Positions 51,917-61,242 are shown, counted from the stretch's first letter. The stretch: DNA of 64,000 nucleotides from Zavarzinia aquatilis (GCF_003173035.1 NZ_QGLE01000001.1:248001-312000); one strand, 5' to 3'. Notes: generated by a model not told the origin, from the sequence alone. Translations and numbers: made by a program.

Positions 51917-53542
51917 TCAGAGGCCGCGGCCGGTGGCCTTTTCGGCGAGGGCGACCATGTCGGGGTTGCGCCAGTAGCGCACCTTGGCGATTTCCGCCCG
52001 GACCGTGTTGACGTAGCCGGTGCAGAGTCGAAGCGCGACGCCGTCCAGCGGGCCGGGTTCGTCCAGCCGCGAGGCGACGATGAGCTGGGTGTGGCGGCTG
52101 GTCGGCTGCAGGATGGGCACGATGGTGCTGCCGATCACCTCGGCCAGGCGCTCGATCCGCTCGAGGTGGCGGAAGCGGTCGAGCAGCGGGTCTTCGCCAT
52201 CCTCGAGCCGGGTCGCCTTCTGCACCGCGAATTCGACATCGGCCACCAGCTGGTCGCGCCATTTGTTGAGGGCGATGATGGGCAGGCCGGTCGGCCGCAA
52301 CAGGGCCCGCAGCCGGACGAGCTGACCGACCAGGAACATGACGTCGGTCGTGTCGCTGGTGACATGCGCGCGGTGAAACAGGGCGGCGGAATAGCGCAGC
52401 GACGTGCGTTGCAGGGGGCTGCGCACCAATTCAGCCATCAGATTATTGGTCGCGTCGCGCAGGATCGGGAACAGGCGGGGGACATCGGCAAGTCCGGCCT
52501 CGCGCACCGCGGTCACGATCTCGTCGATCATGTTCATGCTGTTGCCGAGGCGAATCTTGATTTCGTCGGTAAGGGTTATGGGAAAATCCTCATGCCGCGT
52601 GTTGGTCGCGGCCTGCGTCATCATCGCGACGTGGGACTGGAACTGGCCCGACAGCGCGGCCACCATGGCTTCGCCCAGCCGCAGGGCCTTGCCGGCGCCG
52701 CGCTGCGCCAGCATGACGGCGACGGAGCCGAAGGCGCCCCGGCGGTTCAGGAGCGCGACGGGCAGGACATCCGCCGTCGCCGAGGGTAGATTGGCCGCCA
52801 GCAGGGCCTGCGACAATTCAGTCGTGGCCCGGGCGAGGGCTTCACCGCTCGCCATCGCCTCGGCATGAGGGGGCGTCACCCGAAGGAAAGCGGCGACGGC
52901 CGGCGCCCATATCGGCTGTGCCGCCAGCACTTCGGCCAGATCGGTCAGGTGCTGGGGGCTGATCGGCGTCATGTGACGGGTGCGCAAACCGTGCTGCTTT
53001 TCGCGGATCATGTTCGCGAGGGTGCAGAAAGCCTCGACGGTGGTGCGGTCCGCCGCCAGCTGATTGAGTTTGACGAGGGTCGCGAGGCGCAGTTTCTCGC
53101 GCATGGCCTGGGCTTCGGGCCGCTCGATCGCCTCGTCGACCAGGCATTCGGTGCAGAGCGCGTCCATCAGACTCGCGGCCTCGACCGCCTTGTCCGGGAA
53201 GGCGCCGCGGGCGAGGGCACCCCAGATGCCGCCCATGTCGGCCCGGCGGAAGCACAGCGGCATGGCGAGGGGCGAATCGGCATCCTCGGGATCATCGACC
53301 AGCAAGGGATGAACGAGACTGGTGAACAGCCGGCGGGCGCGCTGAGGCCGCTGCCGGTTGGCCTGGTCGATCAGCGCCTGACGCAAGGGGGCGGTGCGCT
53401 CGCCCTTGCCGGCCATGCCGGCGGACAGATCGGCCAGCAGGCGGGCGGCCTGATCGGCGGGCAGCGAGGCGGCGAGGGCGGCTGCCCGGGAAATCGGGTC
53501 GTCGGCCGGCCAATTCTTGTCGTCTGGATCTCGCGTCGTCAT
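51917..53542 (-). CDS. Large hypothetical protein, helical
   Basis: 541 residues, starting MTTRDPDDKNWPADDP. No signal peptide or strong membrane helix is seen; the sequence looks all-helical (LRLATLVKLNQLAADRTTVEAFCTLANMIREKQHG and similar). Two Cys-containing segments (LMDALCTECLVDEA, RLCTGYVNTVRAEI) are notable. I do not recognise the family. It is convergent with the ABC transporter and divergent from the cupin gene; codon use looks like its neighbours. Confidence 0.8.
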   Translation of the reverse strand: MTTRDPDDKNWPADDPISRAAALAASLPADQAARLLADLSAGMAGKGERTAPLRQALIDQANRQRPQRARRLFTSLVHPLLVDDPEDADSPLAMPLCFRRADMGGIWGALARGAFPDKAVEAASLMDALCTECLVDEAIERPEAQAMREKLRLATLVKLNQLAADRTTVEAFCTLANMIREKQHGLRTRHMTPISPQHLTDLAEVLAAQPIWAPAVAAFLRVTPPHAEAMASGEALARATTELSQALLAANLPSATADVLPVALLNRRGAFGSVAVMLAQRGAGKALRLGEAMVAALSGQFQSHVAMMTQAATNTRHEDFPITLTDEIKIRLGNSMNMIDEIVTAVREAGLADVPRLFPILRDATNNLMAELVRSPLQRTSLRYSAALFHRAHVTSDTTDVMFLVGQLVRLRALLRPTGLPIIALNKWRDQLVADVEFAVQKATRLEDGEDPLLDRFRHLERIERLAEVIGSTIVPILQPTSRHTQLIVASRLDEPGPLDGVALRLCTGYVNTVRAEIAKVRYWRNPDMVALAEKATGRGL

Positions 53543-53629
53543 GACCAGAGCCTAGCCCCATATCGTTAACGACTGGTTCCATCCGTGCTAGGCTGGCAGC
53601 CAGTGACAGGACATGCCGGGGGCGCCAGC

Positions 53630-53980
53630 GTGAGTGCGAAAATCGTGAAGATCGGCCTGTGCCAAGGCGCGGGCGAGGCCGGCGCGCCGTCCCGCATCCT
53701 GTCGGGGCAGCCGACGACGAGACTGTGGAATGACTATACCGATGCCGGCGGGCGCTTCTTTTCCGGCGTCTGGTCGTCGACCGAAGGCAGCTGGGCCGTC
53801 GATTATTCGGAAGAAGAGGTCTGCGTGATTCTCGAAGGCCGGGTCCGCCTCACGGCCGAGGACGGCACGGCGCAAGACTTCGGTCCGGGCGACAGTTTCG
53901 CCATCCCCGCCGGCTTCAAGGGCACCTGGACCACCATCGAGCCGGTGAAGAAACTCTATGTAATTTACGAACCGGCCTGA
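53630..53980 (+). CDS. Cupin domain protein (DUF861/Cupin_3)
   Basis: 116 residues from a GTG preceded by GGGGG. The core is WSSTEGSWAVDYSEEEVCVILEGRVRLT, GDSFAIPAGFKGTWTT and KKLYVIYEP, the pattern of Cupin_3 proteins such as ureidoglycine aminohydrolase-like and ethanolamine-related cupins. The metal-site His residues are not clear, so the activity is unknown. Its last 16 bases overlap the convergent trmJ gene. Confidence 0.85.
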   Translation: MSAKIVKIGLCQGAGEAGAPSRILSGQPTTRLWNDYTDAGGRFFSGVWSSTEGSWAVDYSEEEVCVILEGRVRLTAEDGTAQDFGPGDSFAIPAGFKGTWTTIEPVKKLYVIYEPA

Positions 53981-54843
53981 GGCTTGCGCGGGCGGGGATT
54001 GGGCTGGCCCCGCTGATAACGCCGGGTCAAGGCGCGGACGACACCGCGTAAAGTCCGCACGTCCTGTCCTGTCGGCTCCGCCCGCTGGATGAAGCTGACG
54101 ATGTTGCGCACCATCGAAGGTTTCTTCTCGACCGGGCGCAGGAAACCGGCGTCATCGAGTTCCGTCACCAGATGATCGACAAGGCCCTGAACCTCGGCCT
54201 GGGTGGCGGGTTCGGTCTGGCCGATGCGCAGGAATTTCTCCGGCACCTCGACCTCGAGCATGTGCCATTCATAGGCGACGAGCAGTACCGCCTGAGCGAG
54301 GTTCATCGACCAGAAGCGGGGCGAGGTCGGCACCGACAGGATCGTGTGGGCGAGGGCGATGTCGTCGTTCTCGAGCCCGGTGCGCTCCGGTCCGAACAGG
54401 ATGCCGGCGCGCTGGCCCTCGTCGATCAGGGCGCGGAATTCTAGGGCGGCGCGGCGCGGCGTGACCACGGGTTTCACCATGTCGCGGTCGCGCGCCGTCG
54501 TCGCATAGACCCTTGTCAGGTCGGCGACCGCCTCGGCCGTGGTCGAATAGACTTTGGCGTCCTGCAGGATCCAGTCGGCGCCGGAGGCGGCGGAAAAGGC
54601 ACGCTCGTTCGGCCAGCCGTCGCGCGGCGCGACGAGGCGCAGTTCGGTCAGGCCGAAATTGGCCATGGCACGGGCGGTCGTGCCGATATTCTCGCCCATC
54701 TGGGGCGTGACCAGGATGACGATGGGGCCGGGGCCTTCCTTCGGTCCGACGCCGACACCCTTGGGCTTCGGGCGGGAGCCGATGCCGACGCCGAAAGGAT
54801 TGGCGCCTTCGGCGCGCAGCGGCCGGTCTTCCTCGTCGCTCAT
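53965..54843 (-). CDS. tRNA/rRNA methyltransferase, TrmJ-like (SpoU/TrmH family)
   Basis: 292 residues. After a Gly/Pro/Lys-rich leader (GIGSRPKPKGVGVGPKEG) comes the SPOUT domain: ILVTPQMGENIGTTARAMANFGL (motif 1), LFGPERTGLENDD (motif 2) and SMNLAQAVLLVAYEW (motif 3). TrmJ 2'-O-methylates tRNA position 32. Its ATG overlaps the cimA stop (ATGA), so it is third in cysS-cimA-trmJ. Confidence 0.9.
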   Translation of the reverse strand: MSDEEDRPLRAEGANPFGVGIGSRPKPKGVGVGPKEGPGPIVILVTPQMGENIGTTARAMANFGLTELRLVAPRDGWPNERAFSAASGADWILQDAKVYSTTAEAVADLTRVYATTARDRDMVKPVVTPRRAALEFRALIDEGQRAGILFGPERTGLENDDIALAHTILSVPTSPRFWSMNLAQAVLLVAYEWHMLEVEVPEKFLRIGQTEPATQAEVQGLVDHLVTELDDAGFLRPVEKKPSMVRNIVSFIQRAEPTGQDVRTLRGVVRALTRRYQRGQPNPRPRKPQAGS

Positions 54844-56510
54844 TCGGCGGGGCCCGTGCCGGCCGGGGCGCCGTCGCGATAGAGCTTGAAGACGATGGCA
54901 TCGGCGAGGGCCTGGAACGAGGCTTCGACGATATTGGCCGAGACGCCGACGGTCGACCAGCGGTTGCCCGCCTTGTCCGCGCTTTCGATCAGCACGCGGG
55001 TCACCGCGCCGGTGCCGGCCTGCCAGCGGTCGACGCTGACCGGCGCCTCGCTCTGCGCGGTGCCATTGCCGAGCTGCAGGATGCGCACCTTGAAATCGAC
55101 CAGCTCGAGATCGTCGATATAGGATTGATATTTGCCGAGGTCCTGACGCAGGGCGGCGTCGAGGGCGTTGACCGGGCCGTTGCCTTCGCCAACCGACAGC
55201 ATCCTGTGACCGTCGACCTGCACCCGGACGATGGCTTCCGAGACGGTGACCAGCTCGCGCCGGGCGTTGTAACGCCGCTCGACCAGCACCTTGAAACTGT
55301 CGACGAAGAAATAATCGGGCACCTGACCGAGCACGCGGCGCGCCATCAGCTCGAAGGAGGCATCGGCGCCGTCGTAGGAGTAGCCCTGGAACTCGCGCTC
55401 CTTCACCTCTTCGAGGAGGCGGTCGATGCGGCTGTCCTTGGGGTCCAGCTCGATATCGACGTCGCGCAGGCGGGCAAGGATGTTCGATTTGCCGGCCTGG
55501 TCGGAAATCAGCACCTGCCGCTCGTTGCCGACGGCCTCGGGCGGGACATGCTCGTAGGTCTTCGGGTTCTTGAGGACGGCCGAGACATGTAGCCCGCCCT
55601 TGTGGGCGAAGGCGGCCTGACCGACATAGGGCGCGTGCTTGTTCGGACTGCGGTTCAGAATCTCGTCGAGCAGGCGCGAGGTCGGCGTCAGATGCGCCAG
55701 CGCCTTTTCGCTGATCCCGGTCTCGAACCGGTCGGCGAAGTCGGGCTTCAGGCAGAAGGTGCCGATCAGGCTGACCAGATTGGCATTGCCGCAACGCTCG
55801 CCAAGGCCGTTCAGCGTGCCCTGGACCTGACGCGCGCCGGCCAGCACGGCAGCCAGCGAATTGGCGACCGCATTATCGGTATCGTTATGGGCATGGATGC
55901 CGAGGCGGATGCCCGGGATGGCGTCCACCACGGTCGACACGATGCGCGAGACTTCATGGGGCAGGGTGCCGCCATTGGTGTCGCACAGCACGACCCAGTC
56001 GGCGCCAGCACCATGGGCGGCACGCAGGCAGTCGAGGGCATAGGCGGGATTGGCCTTGTAACCGTCGAAGAAATGCTCGGCGTCGAGCATCGCCTCGCGG
56101 CCTTTGGAGCGCAGATGGGCGATGGACTCGCCGATGATGTCGATATTCTCGCTGCGCGGAATTTCCAACGCGACATCGACCTGGAAATCCCAGGTCTTGC
56201 CGACGATGCAGATCGCGGGCGCCGTCGTCCCGGTGAGGCCGGCGAGGCCCGGGTCGTTGTCGGCGCTGCGGCCCGGCCGCCGCGTCATGCCGAAGGCGGT
56301 GACGCGGGCGCGGGACAGGGCGGGCGGCGCGGCGAAAAAGGCGCTGTCGGTCGGATTGGCGCCCGGCCAGCCGCCCTCGACATAATCGACGCCGAGCCGG
56401 TCGAGGGCGAGGGCGATGTTCCGCTTGTCCTCGACCGAAAAGTCGACGCCCCGCGTCTGGGCGCCGTCCCGCAGCGTCGTGTCGAACAGATACAGCCGTT
56501 CCTTGCTCAT
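54840..56510 (-). CDS. cimA: Citramalate synthase
   Basis: 556 residues, the length of CimA and longer than LeuA-type truncated forms. It condenses pyruvate and acetyl-CoA to citramalate for isoleucine synthesis without threonine. LFDTTLRDGAQTRGVDFSVEDK, GIHAHNDTDNAVANSLAAV and GTLNGLGERCGNANL are catalytic signatures, and the C-terminal LeuA-type regulatory domain is present. It starts four bases after the cysS stop. Confidence 0.94.
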   Translation of the reverse strand: MSKERLYLFDTTLRDGAQTRGVDFSVEDKRNIALALDRLGVDYVEGGWPGANPTDSAFFAAPPALSRARVTAFGMTRRPGRSADNDPGLAGLTGTTAPAICIVGKTWDFQVDVALEIPRSENIDIIGESIAHLRSKGREAMLDAEHFFDGYKANPAYALDCLRAAHGAGADWVVLCDTNGGTLPHEVSRIVSTVVDAIPGIRLGIHAHNDTDNAVANSLAAVLAGARQVQGTLNGLGERCGNANLVSLIGTFCLKPDFADRFETGISEKALAHLTPTSRLLDEILNRSPNKHAPYVGQAAFAHKGGLHVSAVLKNPKTYEHVPPEAVGNERQVLISDQAGKSNILARLRDVDIELDPKDSRIDRLLEEVKEREFQGYSYDGADASFELMARRVLGQVPDYFFVDSFKVLVERRYNARRELVTVSEAIVRVQVDGHRMLSVGEGNGPVNALDAALRQDLGKYQSYIDDLELVDFKVRILQLGNGTAQSEAPVSVDRWQAGTGAVTRVLIESADKAGNRWSTVGVSANIVEASFQALADAIVFKLYRDGAPAGTGPAE

Positions 56511-56514
56511 GACC

Positions 56515-57903
56515 CTATGCCCGTTTCCACTTGGTCCCTGTCGGCCCGTCCTCGAGGATCACGCCTTTTGCGGCGAGATCGTCGCGGATACGGTCGGCTT
56601 CGGCGAAATTCTTCGCCTTGCGCGCGGCCTTGCGCGCCTCGATCAGGGCTTCGATTTCATCGTCGGTCGGGCCGTCTTCGCTGCCCGCCGGTTTCCAGCG
56701 GAACCATTGATGCGGCTCCTGCGCCAGGATGCCGAGGGCTTGCCCCCCGGCCTTCAGGCGGGCGGCGGCCTCAACCAGGGCATCGCCCGTGCCGCACTGG
56801 TAGCCTTCATTGGCGATGGCGTGCAGCTCGGCGATCGCCTGCGGCGTGTTCAGATCGTCGTCCAGCGCCGCCTCGACCGCTTGCGGAACGGCGGCGGGGG
56901 CGATGGCGCGGCCAAGATGCGCCTCGGCTTTCTCGATCAGGCCGTACCAGCGGTCGAGCGCCTGACGGGCGCGGACGATACCCTCGTCGTTCCAGTCGAT
57001 GGGCGCGCGGTAATGGGTCGAGAGCATGTTGAGGCGCAGCGCCTCGCCCGGGGCCTTGGCCAGCGCATCGCGCACGACGACGAAATTGCCGAGGCTCTTC
57101 GACATTTTCTCGCCATTGACGGTCAGGAAACCGTTGTGCACCCAGTAGCGGACGAAGGGCGCGCCATTCGCCGCCTCGGATTGCGCCACTTCGTTCTCGT
57201 GATGGGGAAACACGAGATCGCGGCCACCGCCGTGGATGTCGAAGGTCTTGCCGAGTTCGGCAAGGCTCATGGCCGAGCATTCGATATGCCAGCCCGGCCG
57301 GCCCCGGCCCCAGGGGCTGTCCCAGCCCGGGATGTCGGGCGCCGACGGTTTCCACAGGGTGAAATCCGCCGGGTCTTTCTTGTAGGGGGCGACATCGACG
57401 CGGGCGCCGGCGATCAGCTCGTCGCGGCTGCGGTTCGACAGTTTGCCGTAGTCGGCCTTGGCGCCGACGCTGAACAGGACATGGCCCTCGGCGACATAGG
57501 CGAAGCCGCGTTCCACCAGGCGCCCGATCATGGCGATCATGTTGCCGATATGCTGGGTCGCGCGCGGCTCCACATCCGGGGGCAGGGCGCCCAGGGCGGC
57601 CATGTCCTCGTGAAAGGCGGCGGCGGTGCGCGAGGTGATGACGCCGATGGGCTCGCCCGACTGGGCGGCGCGGGCGTTGATCTTGTCGTCGATGTCCGTG
57701 ATGTTGCGGACGTAGCGAACCTCTGCGTAGCGGCGCTTCAGCAGGCGGTAGAGCACGTCGAAGACGATGACCGGGCGGGCATTGCCGATATGGGCGAAGT
57801 CATAGACCGTCGGTCCGCAGACATACATGCCCACGGAATCCTTGTGCAGGGGGACGAATTCCTCCCGCTTGCCCGTCGCGCCATTGTGCAGAACCAGAAC
57901 CAC
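56515..57903 (-). CDS. cysS: Cysteinyl-tRNA synthetase
   Basis: 462 residues. MYVCGPTVYDFAHIGNARPV contains the zinc Cys and the HIGN motif, and KMSKSLGN is the KMSKS loop. WHIECSAMS and HGGGRDLVFPHHENE supply further zinc ligands. I prefer a GTG at 57903, which has GGGAG eight bases before it; the frame stays open to a TTG at 57921. It leads cysS-cimA-trmJ. Confidence 0.96.
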   Translation of the reverse strand: MVLVLHNGATGKREEFVPLHKDSVGMYVCGPTVYDFAHIGNARPVIVFDVLYRLLKRRYAEVRYVRNITDIDDKINARAAQSGEPIGVITSRTAAAFHEDMAALGALPPDVEPRATQHIGNMIAMIGRLVERGFAYVAEGHVLFSVGAKADYGKLSNRSRDELIAGARVDVAPYKKDPADFTLWKPSAPDIPGWDSPWGRGRPGWHIECSAMSLAELGKTFDIHGGGRDLVFPHHENEVAQSEAANGAPFVRYWVHNGFLTVNGEKMSKSLGNFVVVRDALAKAPGEALRLNMLSTHYRAPIDWNDEGIVRARQALDRWYGLIEKAEAHLGRAIAPAAVPQAVEAALDDDLNTPQAIAELHAIANEGYQCGTGDALVEAAARLKAGGQALGILAQEPHQWFRWKPAGSEDGPTDDEIEALIEARKAARKAKNFAEADRIRDDLAAKGVILEDGPTGTKWKRA

Positions 57904-58007
57904 GACCCGATCTCCCGTCAAGGCGACAGGCTTTAGCAGATCGGATCAGGCCGGTCCATGATCCGGCTCGATTTTCACATGGTGCGCAGTGTGTGGGGCG
58001 CGCGGCG

Positions 58008-59111
58008 TCAATAGTCGTGATTGTCGTCGTCTTCCCAGACGACGGCATTGCGGCCGGCGTTCTTGGCGGCATAGAGACGATGGTCGGCCCGCGCGGCCAG
58101 GGTCGACAGCGTATCGCCCGGCATGAATGAGGCGACGCCGATGCTGATGGTGACGAAGACGGTTTGTCCGTCGAAGGTGAAGGCATGGGCGGCCAGACGC
58201 TTGCGCAGGCGGTCGGCGACCTCCGCCGCCCGGAATTTCGGCATTCCCGGCAACAGGATCATGAATTCCTCGCCGCCCGTGCGGCCGACCAGATCGCCGC
58301 TCCTGACCGTCGTCTTGATCAATTCGCCGCAGGTGCGGATCACTTCGTCGCCCGCGGCATGACCATAGCTGTCGTTGACCCGCTTGAAGTGATCGAGGTC
58401 GAGGGCGAGCACGCTGCCGCTCTCGCCCCGGACACCGCCCGCGGCGACGAATTGGCCAAGGCTGGTCAGAAATTGCTCGCGCCGGAGCACGCCGGACAGG
58501 CCGTCGGTGACGGCCCGCGCCTTCGCGGTCAGAAAACTCCGATAGGCCCGGCGACCAAGGGCATAGCCGAACAACCCGCTGGACAGGATGATCGCAATCG
58601 CGAGGCCAATGACCGGCGGGGTGTGGATCAGGCTGCCGGCGGTGATTTCTCTTCCCGGCCGGAAGCCGACCAGGGTCGCCATCCGGCCGCCCTCGTCGGT
58701 CTTTCGGGTGGAGATCAGGACGAAACCTTCCAGGGCACTGCCATCGCCAGCAATGCCGATTTCACGGCCTTCGCAGGACTGAGTGGCGATCCGCTGCAAC
58801 TCGCCTTCGGGCATCAGCGGAACAACGGGTCGTGAGGCATCACGCAGTTGCCCGACGCAGGCGTCGACGCTCCCGGACACCAGAGGAAAGGTCGCGACCG
58901 TGGTCGCGACCATCTTGCCGGTGGAATGCGGTGGCATGTCGCCGCCTTCGATCGCCTGCCGGATCTGCTGCGCCGCCTGCGCGAGGTCGTCATCAATCCG
59001 GCGGCCGGATTCGGCGATGAAAACCGCCGTGCCGATGGTTGTAAGCACGGCCCCGAAGCTCGCCGCGAGGATCGCCACATGAAGGGGCTTGAGCGCCTTT
59101 ACCCGATCCAA
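58008..59111 (-). CDS. Membrane diguanylate cyclase, paralogue 1
   Basis: About 367 residues if the TTG at 59111 is used; the start is uncertain since no strong ATG precedes the first helix. A membrane helix (LHVAILAASFGAVLTTIGTAV), a periplasmic domain of about 135 residues with Cys 85 and Cys 113, and a second helix (VIGLAIAIILSSGLFGYALG) lead to a GGDEF domain. The active site is intact (GGEEF 279-283) and the inhibitory RxxD site is present (RSGD 270-273). It should make c-di-GMP. It is paralogous to the gene at 60118-61242, with the same C-terminus (VVWEDDDNHDY). Confidence 0.88.
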   Translation of the reverse strand: MDRVKALKPLHVAILAASFGAVLTTIGTAVFIAESGRRIDDDLAQAAQQIRQAIEGGDMPPHSTGKMVATTVATFPLVSGSVDACVGQLRDASRPVVPLMPEGELQRIATQSCEGREIGIAGDGSALEGFVLISTRKTDEGGRMATLVGFRPGREITAGSLIHTPPVIGLAIAIILSSGLFGYALGRRAYRSFLTAKARAVTDGLSGVLRREQFLTSLGQFVAAGGVRGESGSVLALDLDHFKRVNDSYGHAAGDEVIRTCGELIKTTVRSGDLVGRTGGEEFMILLPGMPKFRAAEVADRLRKRLAAHAFTFDGQTVFVTISIGVASFMPGDTLSTLAARADHRLYAAKNAGRNAVVWEDDDNHDY

Positions 59112-59436
59112 CGCGAGACCCCTGAGTAATGGTGTTTCGCAGGCGCGCGGTCTTCCTCCCGGAAACCTGCCGCTCCTGTCCAAAGAGACAACGCGAACGC
59201 CGACTGCGTCATGGACTTGACCGTTCAGAGGGGATGGCGTCTGCTTCCGCTTGCCCCCCGGCAGGAAGAGAAGTAGCGAAAATGAACCACGGCGTATCCC
59301 TCGATTCAAGTCGATTGCCTGTAGTGCACGCGAGAAAGTGCGAGCCGGTGGGAAAAGAAACGCGATTTATCGCGCCATCTGGCAAGTGCTGCGAACGCAG
59401 CCGGTCTTGTCCTCAGGTGATGAACAACGGTGTGTC
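59112..59436. other. 325-base divergent gap between GGDEF 1 and the XRE gene
   Basis: No gene is supported here. The gap holds a perfect inverted repeat (59361-59374) and must carry the promoters of both divergent genes. If the XRE start lay at an earlier in-frame codon this gap would shrink, but the HTH homology begins at 59437. Confidence 0.45.
59361..59374. promoter_or_regulatory. Candidate XRE operator
   Basis: CGCGAT-TT-ATCGCG is a perfect 6+2+6 inverted repeat 63 bases upstream of the XRE start, in the gap shared with GGDEF 1. Confidence 0.45.
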
Positions 59437-60102
59437 ATGACCAGTGTCGGCGCGCGGCTGTCTCGCTTCCGGCAGAAATTGGGACTCAGTCAGGAAGAAC
59501 TGGCGGTTCAGCTCGGCGTCGCCGAGCGCACCTATCAGGCCTACGAGCGCAATGAGACCGAGCCCCGTTGCCACGTCCTCAAGGCGCTCGCGGATGTCGG
59601 CGGCGATCCGACCTGGCTCGTCACCGGGCGCACGCCCGCGGTCGGTCGGGATCGTGCCGAGGCCACGGGCTCGCCGATGTTCCTCGCCATCCCTCATTTC
59701 GCCGAAACATTGCGTCTGCCGGGGGAACAGGACGTTGATGGCGAGACGAGCCACGCGGCGCTGAGCCTGACGCATGATTGGGCTGCCGGCCTCACCGGCT
59801 GCAATCCAGCCGATCTGGTCCATGCCTTCGCGGGCGATGACGCCATGGCGCCGGTCATCGCGGTGGGCGATCTGCTGCTCATCGACAACTCCGACTGCGA
59901 TTTGCGCCACGGACGCCTCTATGCCTTCCTTTCGTCTGACATCTTGCTGATCCGGCGGATTGGCCGAACTGTCGCCGGTCAGCTTCTGCTCGTGACGGAA
60001 GACGTCCGCTATCCGGCCGAACCTCTGCCGATAGCCAATGGCGAAGCCTCCTTCAGCGTCATTGGGCGTGTTCGGTGGCACGGCCGGCGCCTGCCGGACT
60101 GA
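59437..60102 (+). CDS. XRE regulator with S24/LexA-like domain lacking catalytic residues
   Basis: 221 residues. The N-terminal HTH is RFRQKLGLSQEELAVQLGVAERTYQAYERNE. The C-terminal half aligns with the CI/LexA S24 fold (FAGDDAMAPVIAVGDLLLIDN, RLYAFLSSDILLIRRIG). Where active proteins have Ser (GDSM) it has Ala 136, and the Lys position is Arg 173, so self-cleavage is unlikely. It is divergent from GGDEF 1 and convergent with GGDEF 2, 15 bases from its stop. It may sense a ligand or dimerise through the dead domain. Confidence 0.85.
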   Translation: MTSVGARLSRFRQKLGLSQEELAVQLGVAERTYQAYERNETEPRCHVLKALADVGGDPTWLVTGRTPAVGRDRAEATGSPMFLAIPHFAETLRLPGEQDVDGETSHAALSLTHDWAAGLTGCNPADLVHAFAGDDAMAPVIAVGDLLLIDNSDCDLRHGRLYAFLSSDILLIRRIGRTVAGQLLLVTEDVRYPAEPLPIANGEASFSVIGRVRWHGRRLPD

Positions 60103-60117
60103 GTGGGGCCGGGCGTT

Positions 60118-61242
60118 TCAGTAATCGTGGTTGTCGTCGTCTTCCCAGACGACGCAGTTGCGGCCATGGGCCTTGGCCAGATAGAGCCGGCGGTCCGCGC
60201 GGTCCATCAGGGCTTCGATCGAATCCGTGCTCATGAGCGACGCCACCCCGGTGGACATGGTGACGAAGAGGTCGCGGCCGTCGAAGCAGAAGGCGTGCGA
60301 CGCCATCTGCTTGCGCAGGCGGTCGGCGACTTCGGCGGCGATATATTTCGGCAGGTTGGGCAGCAGGATGGCGAACTCCTCGCCACCGACGCGGCCGACG
60401 ATATCGCCGTCGCGCACCGCCGCCGACAGCAGACGCCCGCAACTGCGGATCACTTCGTCGCCGGCGCCGTGGCCAAAGCTGTCGTTGATCGACTTGAAGT
60501 GGTCGAGGTCGATGGCGAGAAGGCTGACCGTGCCGCCCATTTCATGCACACGGTCGACCGTCTGCCGGACATTGGCAAGAAACTGCTCGCGTCGCAATGC
60601 GCCGGATAATTCGTCGGTGAAGGCCTGCTGCCGGATGTTCACATAGGCTCGATACTGGCTGCGCCGCAGGAAATAGCCGAAGAGGCCGGCGCTCAGGCTG
60701 ATCGAGATGGCCAGTCCCATCATCGCTGGATTGCTCAACAGAAAGCGGATGCCGGTGATATCGCTCTGGCGGATCGTGGTCGCCTCGACGCGGACGGAAC
60801 GGTCGTCGCCGCCGAGGGCCCTTAACACCGTGAAGGCGCCGCCTTCGCCCTCGGGCGTCACGACGACGGCCGCGCCACGACAGACGCCGCCAGCGAGGGC
60901 GGTCCGGGCCTCTGCCAGGGAGACCTGCGCCTGTCCGTCCAGCCATTGAACCAGCCGCTCCGTGCAGATATCGGCGGTCGAACGCGGCACTTCGGTTCTC
61001 GATTTGGCGATGCTGACCATCGGGCTCAATGTTCCGGACGATGTCGACCCGTCGGGAGCATTGCGGATGGTCTCGGCCAGGGTGCGCAGATCGGATTCGA
61101 CCTGGGCGTGCAGGATCTCGAGCATGATCTGCAAGCTTACGAGGGCGAGGACGAACCCGAATAATCCCGACGCCAGCGCAACGAAAATCGGCTGGAGACG
61201 GCGTTCCGACTGCAGGGGATGTTCTGGCGTCGAGCGAGGCAT
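60118..61242 (-). CDS. Membrane diguanylate cyclase, paralogue 2
   Basis: 374 residues. First membrane helix PIFVALASGLFGFVLALVSLQ, periplasmic domain with Cys 93 and Cys 121, second helix MMGLAISISLSAGLFGYFL, then GGDEF with GGEEF (286-290) and RxxD (RDGD 277-280). FTDELSGALRREQFLANVRQ opens the catalytic domain. It shares its whole layout and the C-terminus with paralogue 1, including the exact 27-residue distance between the Cys pair. It should make c-di-GMP in response to a periplasmic signal. Confidence 0.92.
   Translation of the reverse strand: MPRSTPEHPLQSERRLQPIFVALASGLFGFVLALVSLQIMLEILHAQVESDLRTLAETIRNAPDGSTSSGTLSPMVSIAKSRTEVPRSTADICTERLVQWLDGQAQVSLAEARTALAGGVCRGAAVVVTPEGEGGAFTVLRALGGDDRSVRVEATTIRQSDITGIRFLLSNPAMMGLAISISLSAGLFGYFLRRSQYRAYVNIRQQAFTDELSGALRREQFLANVRQTVDRVHEMGGTVSLLAIDLDHFKSINDSFGHGAGDEVIRSCGRLLSAAVRDGDIVGRVGGEEFAILLPNLPKYIAAEVADRLRKQMASHAFCFDGRDLFVTMSTGVASLMSTDSIEALMDRADRRLYLAKAHGRNCVVWEDDDNHDY

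Noticed and set aside
59437-60102. Prophage repressor
   Set aside because: The protein is CI-like, but no phage structural, replication or integrase gene is near, and it is flanked by paralogous GGDEF genes.
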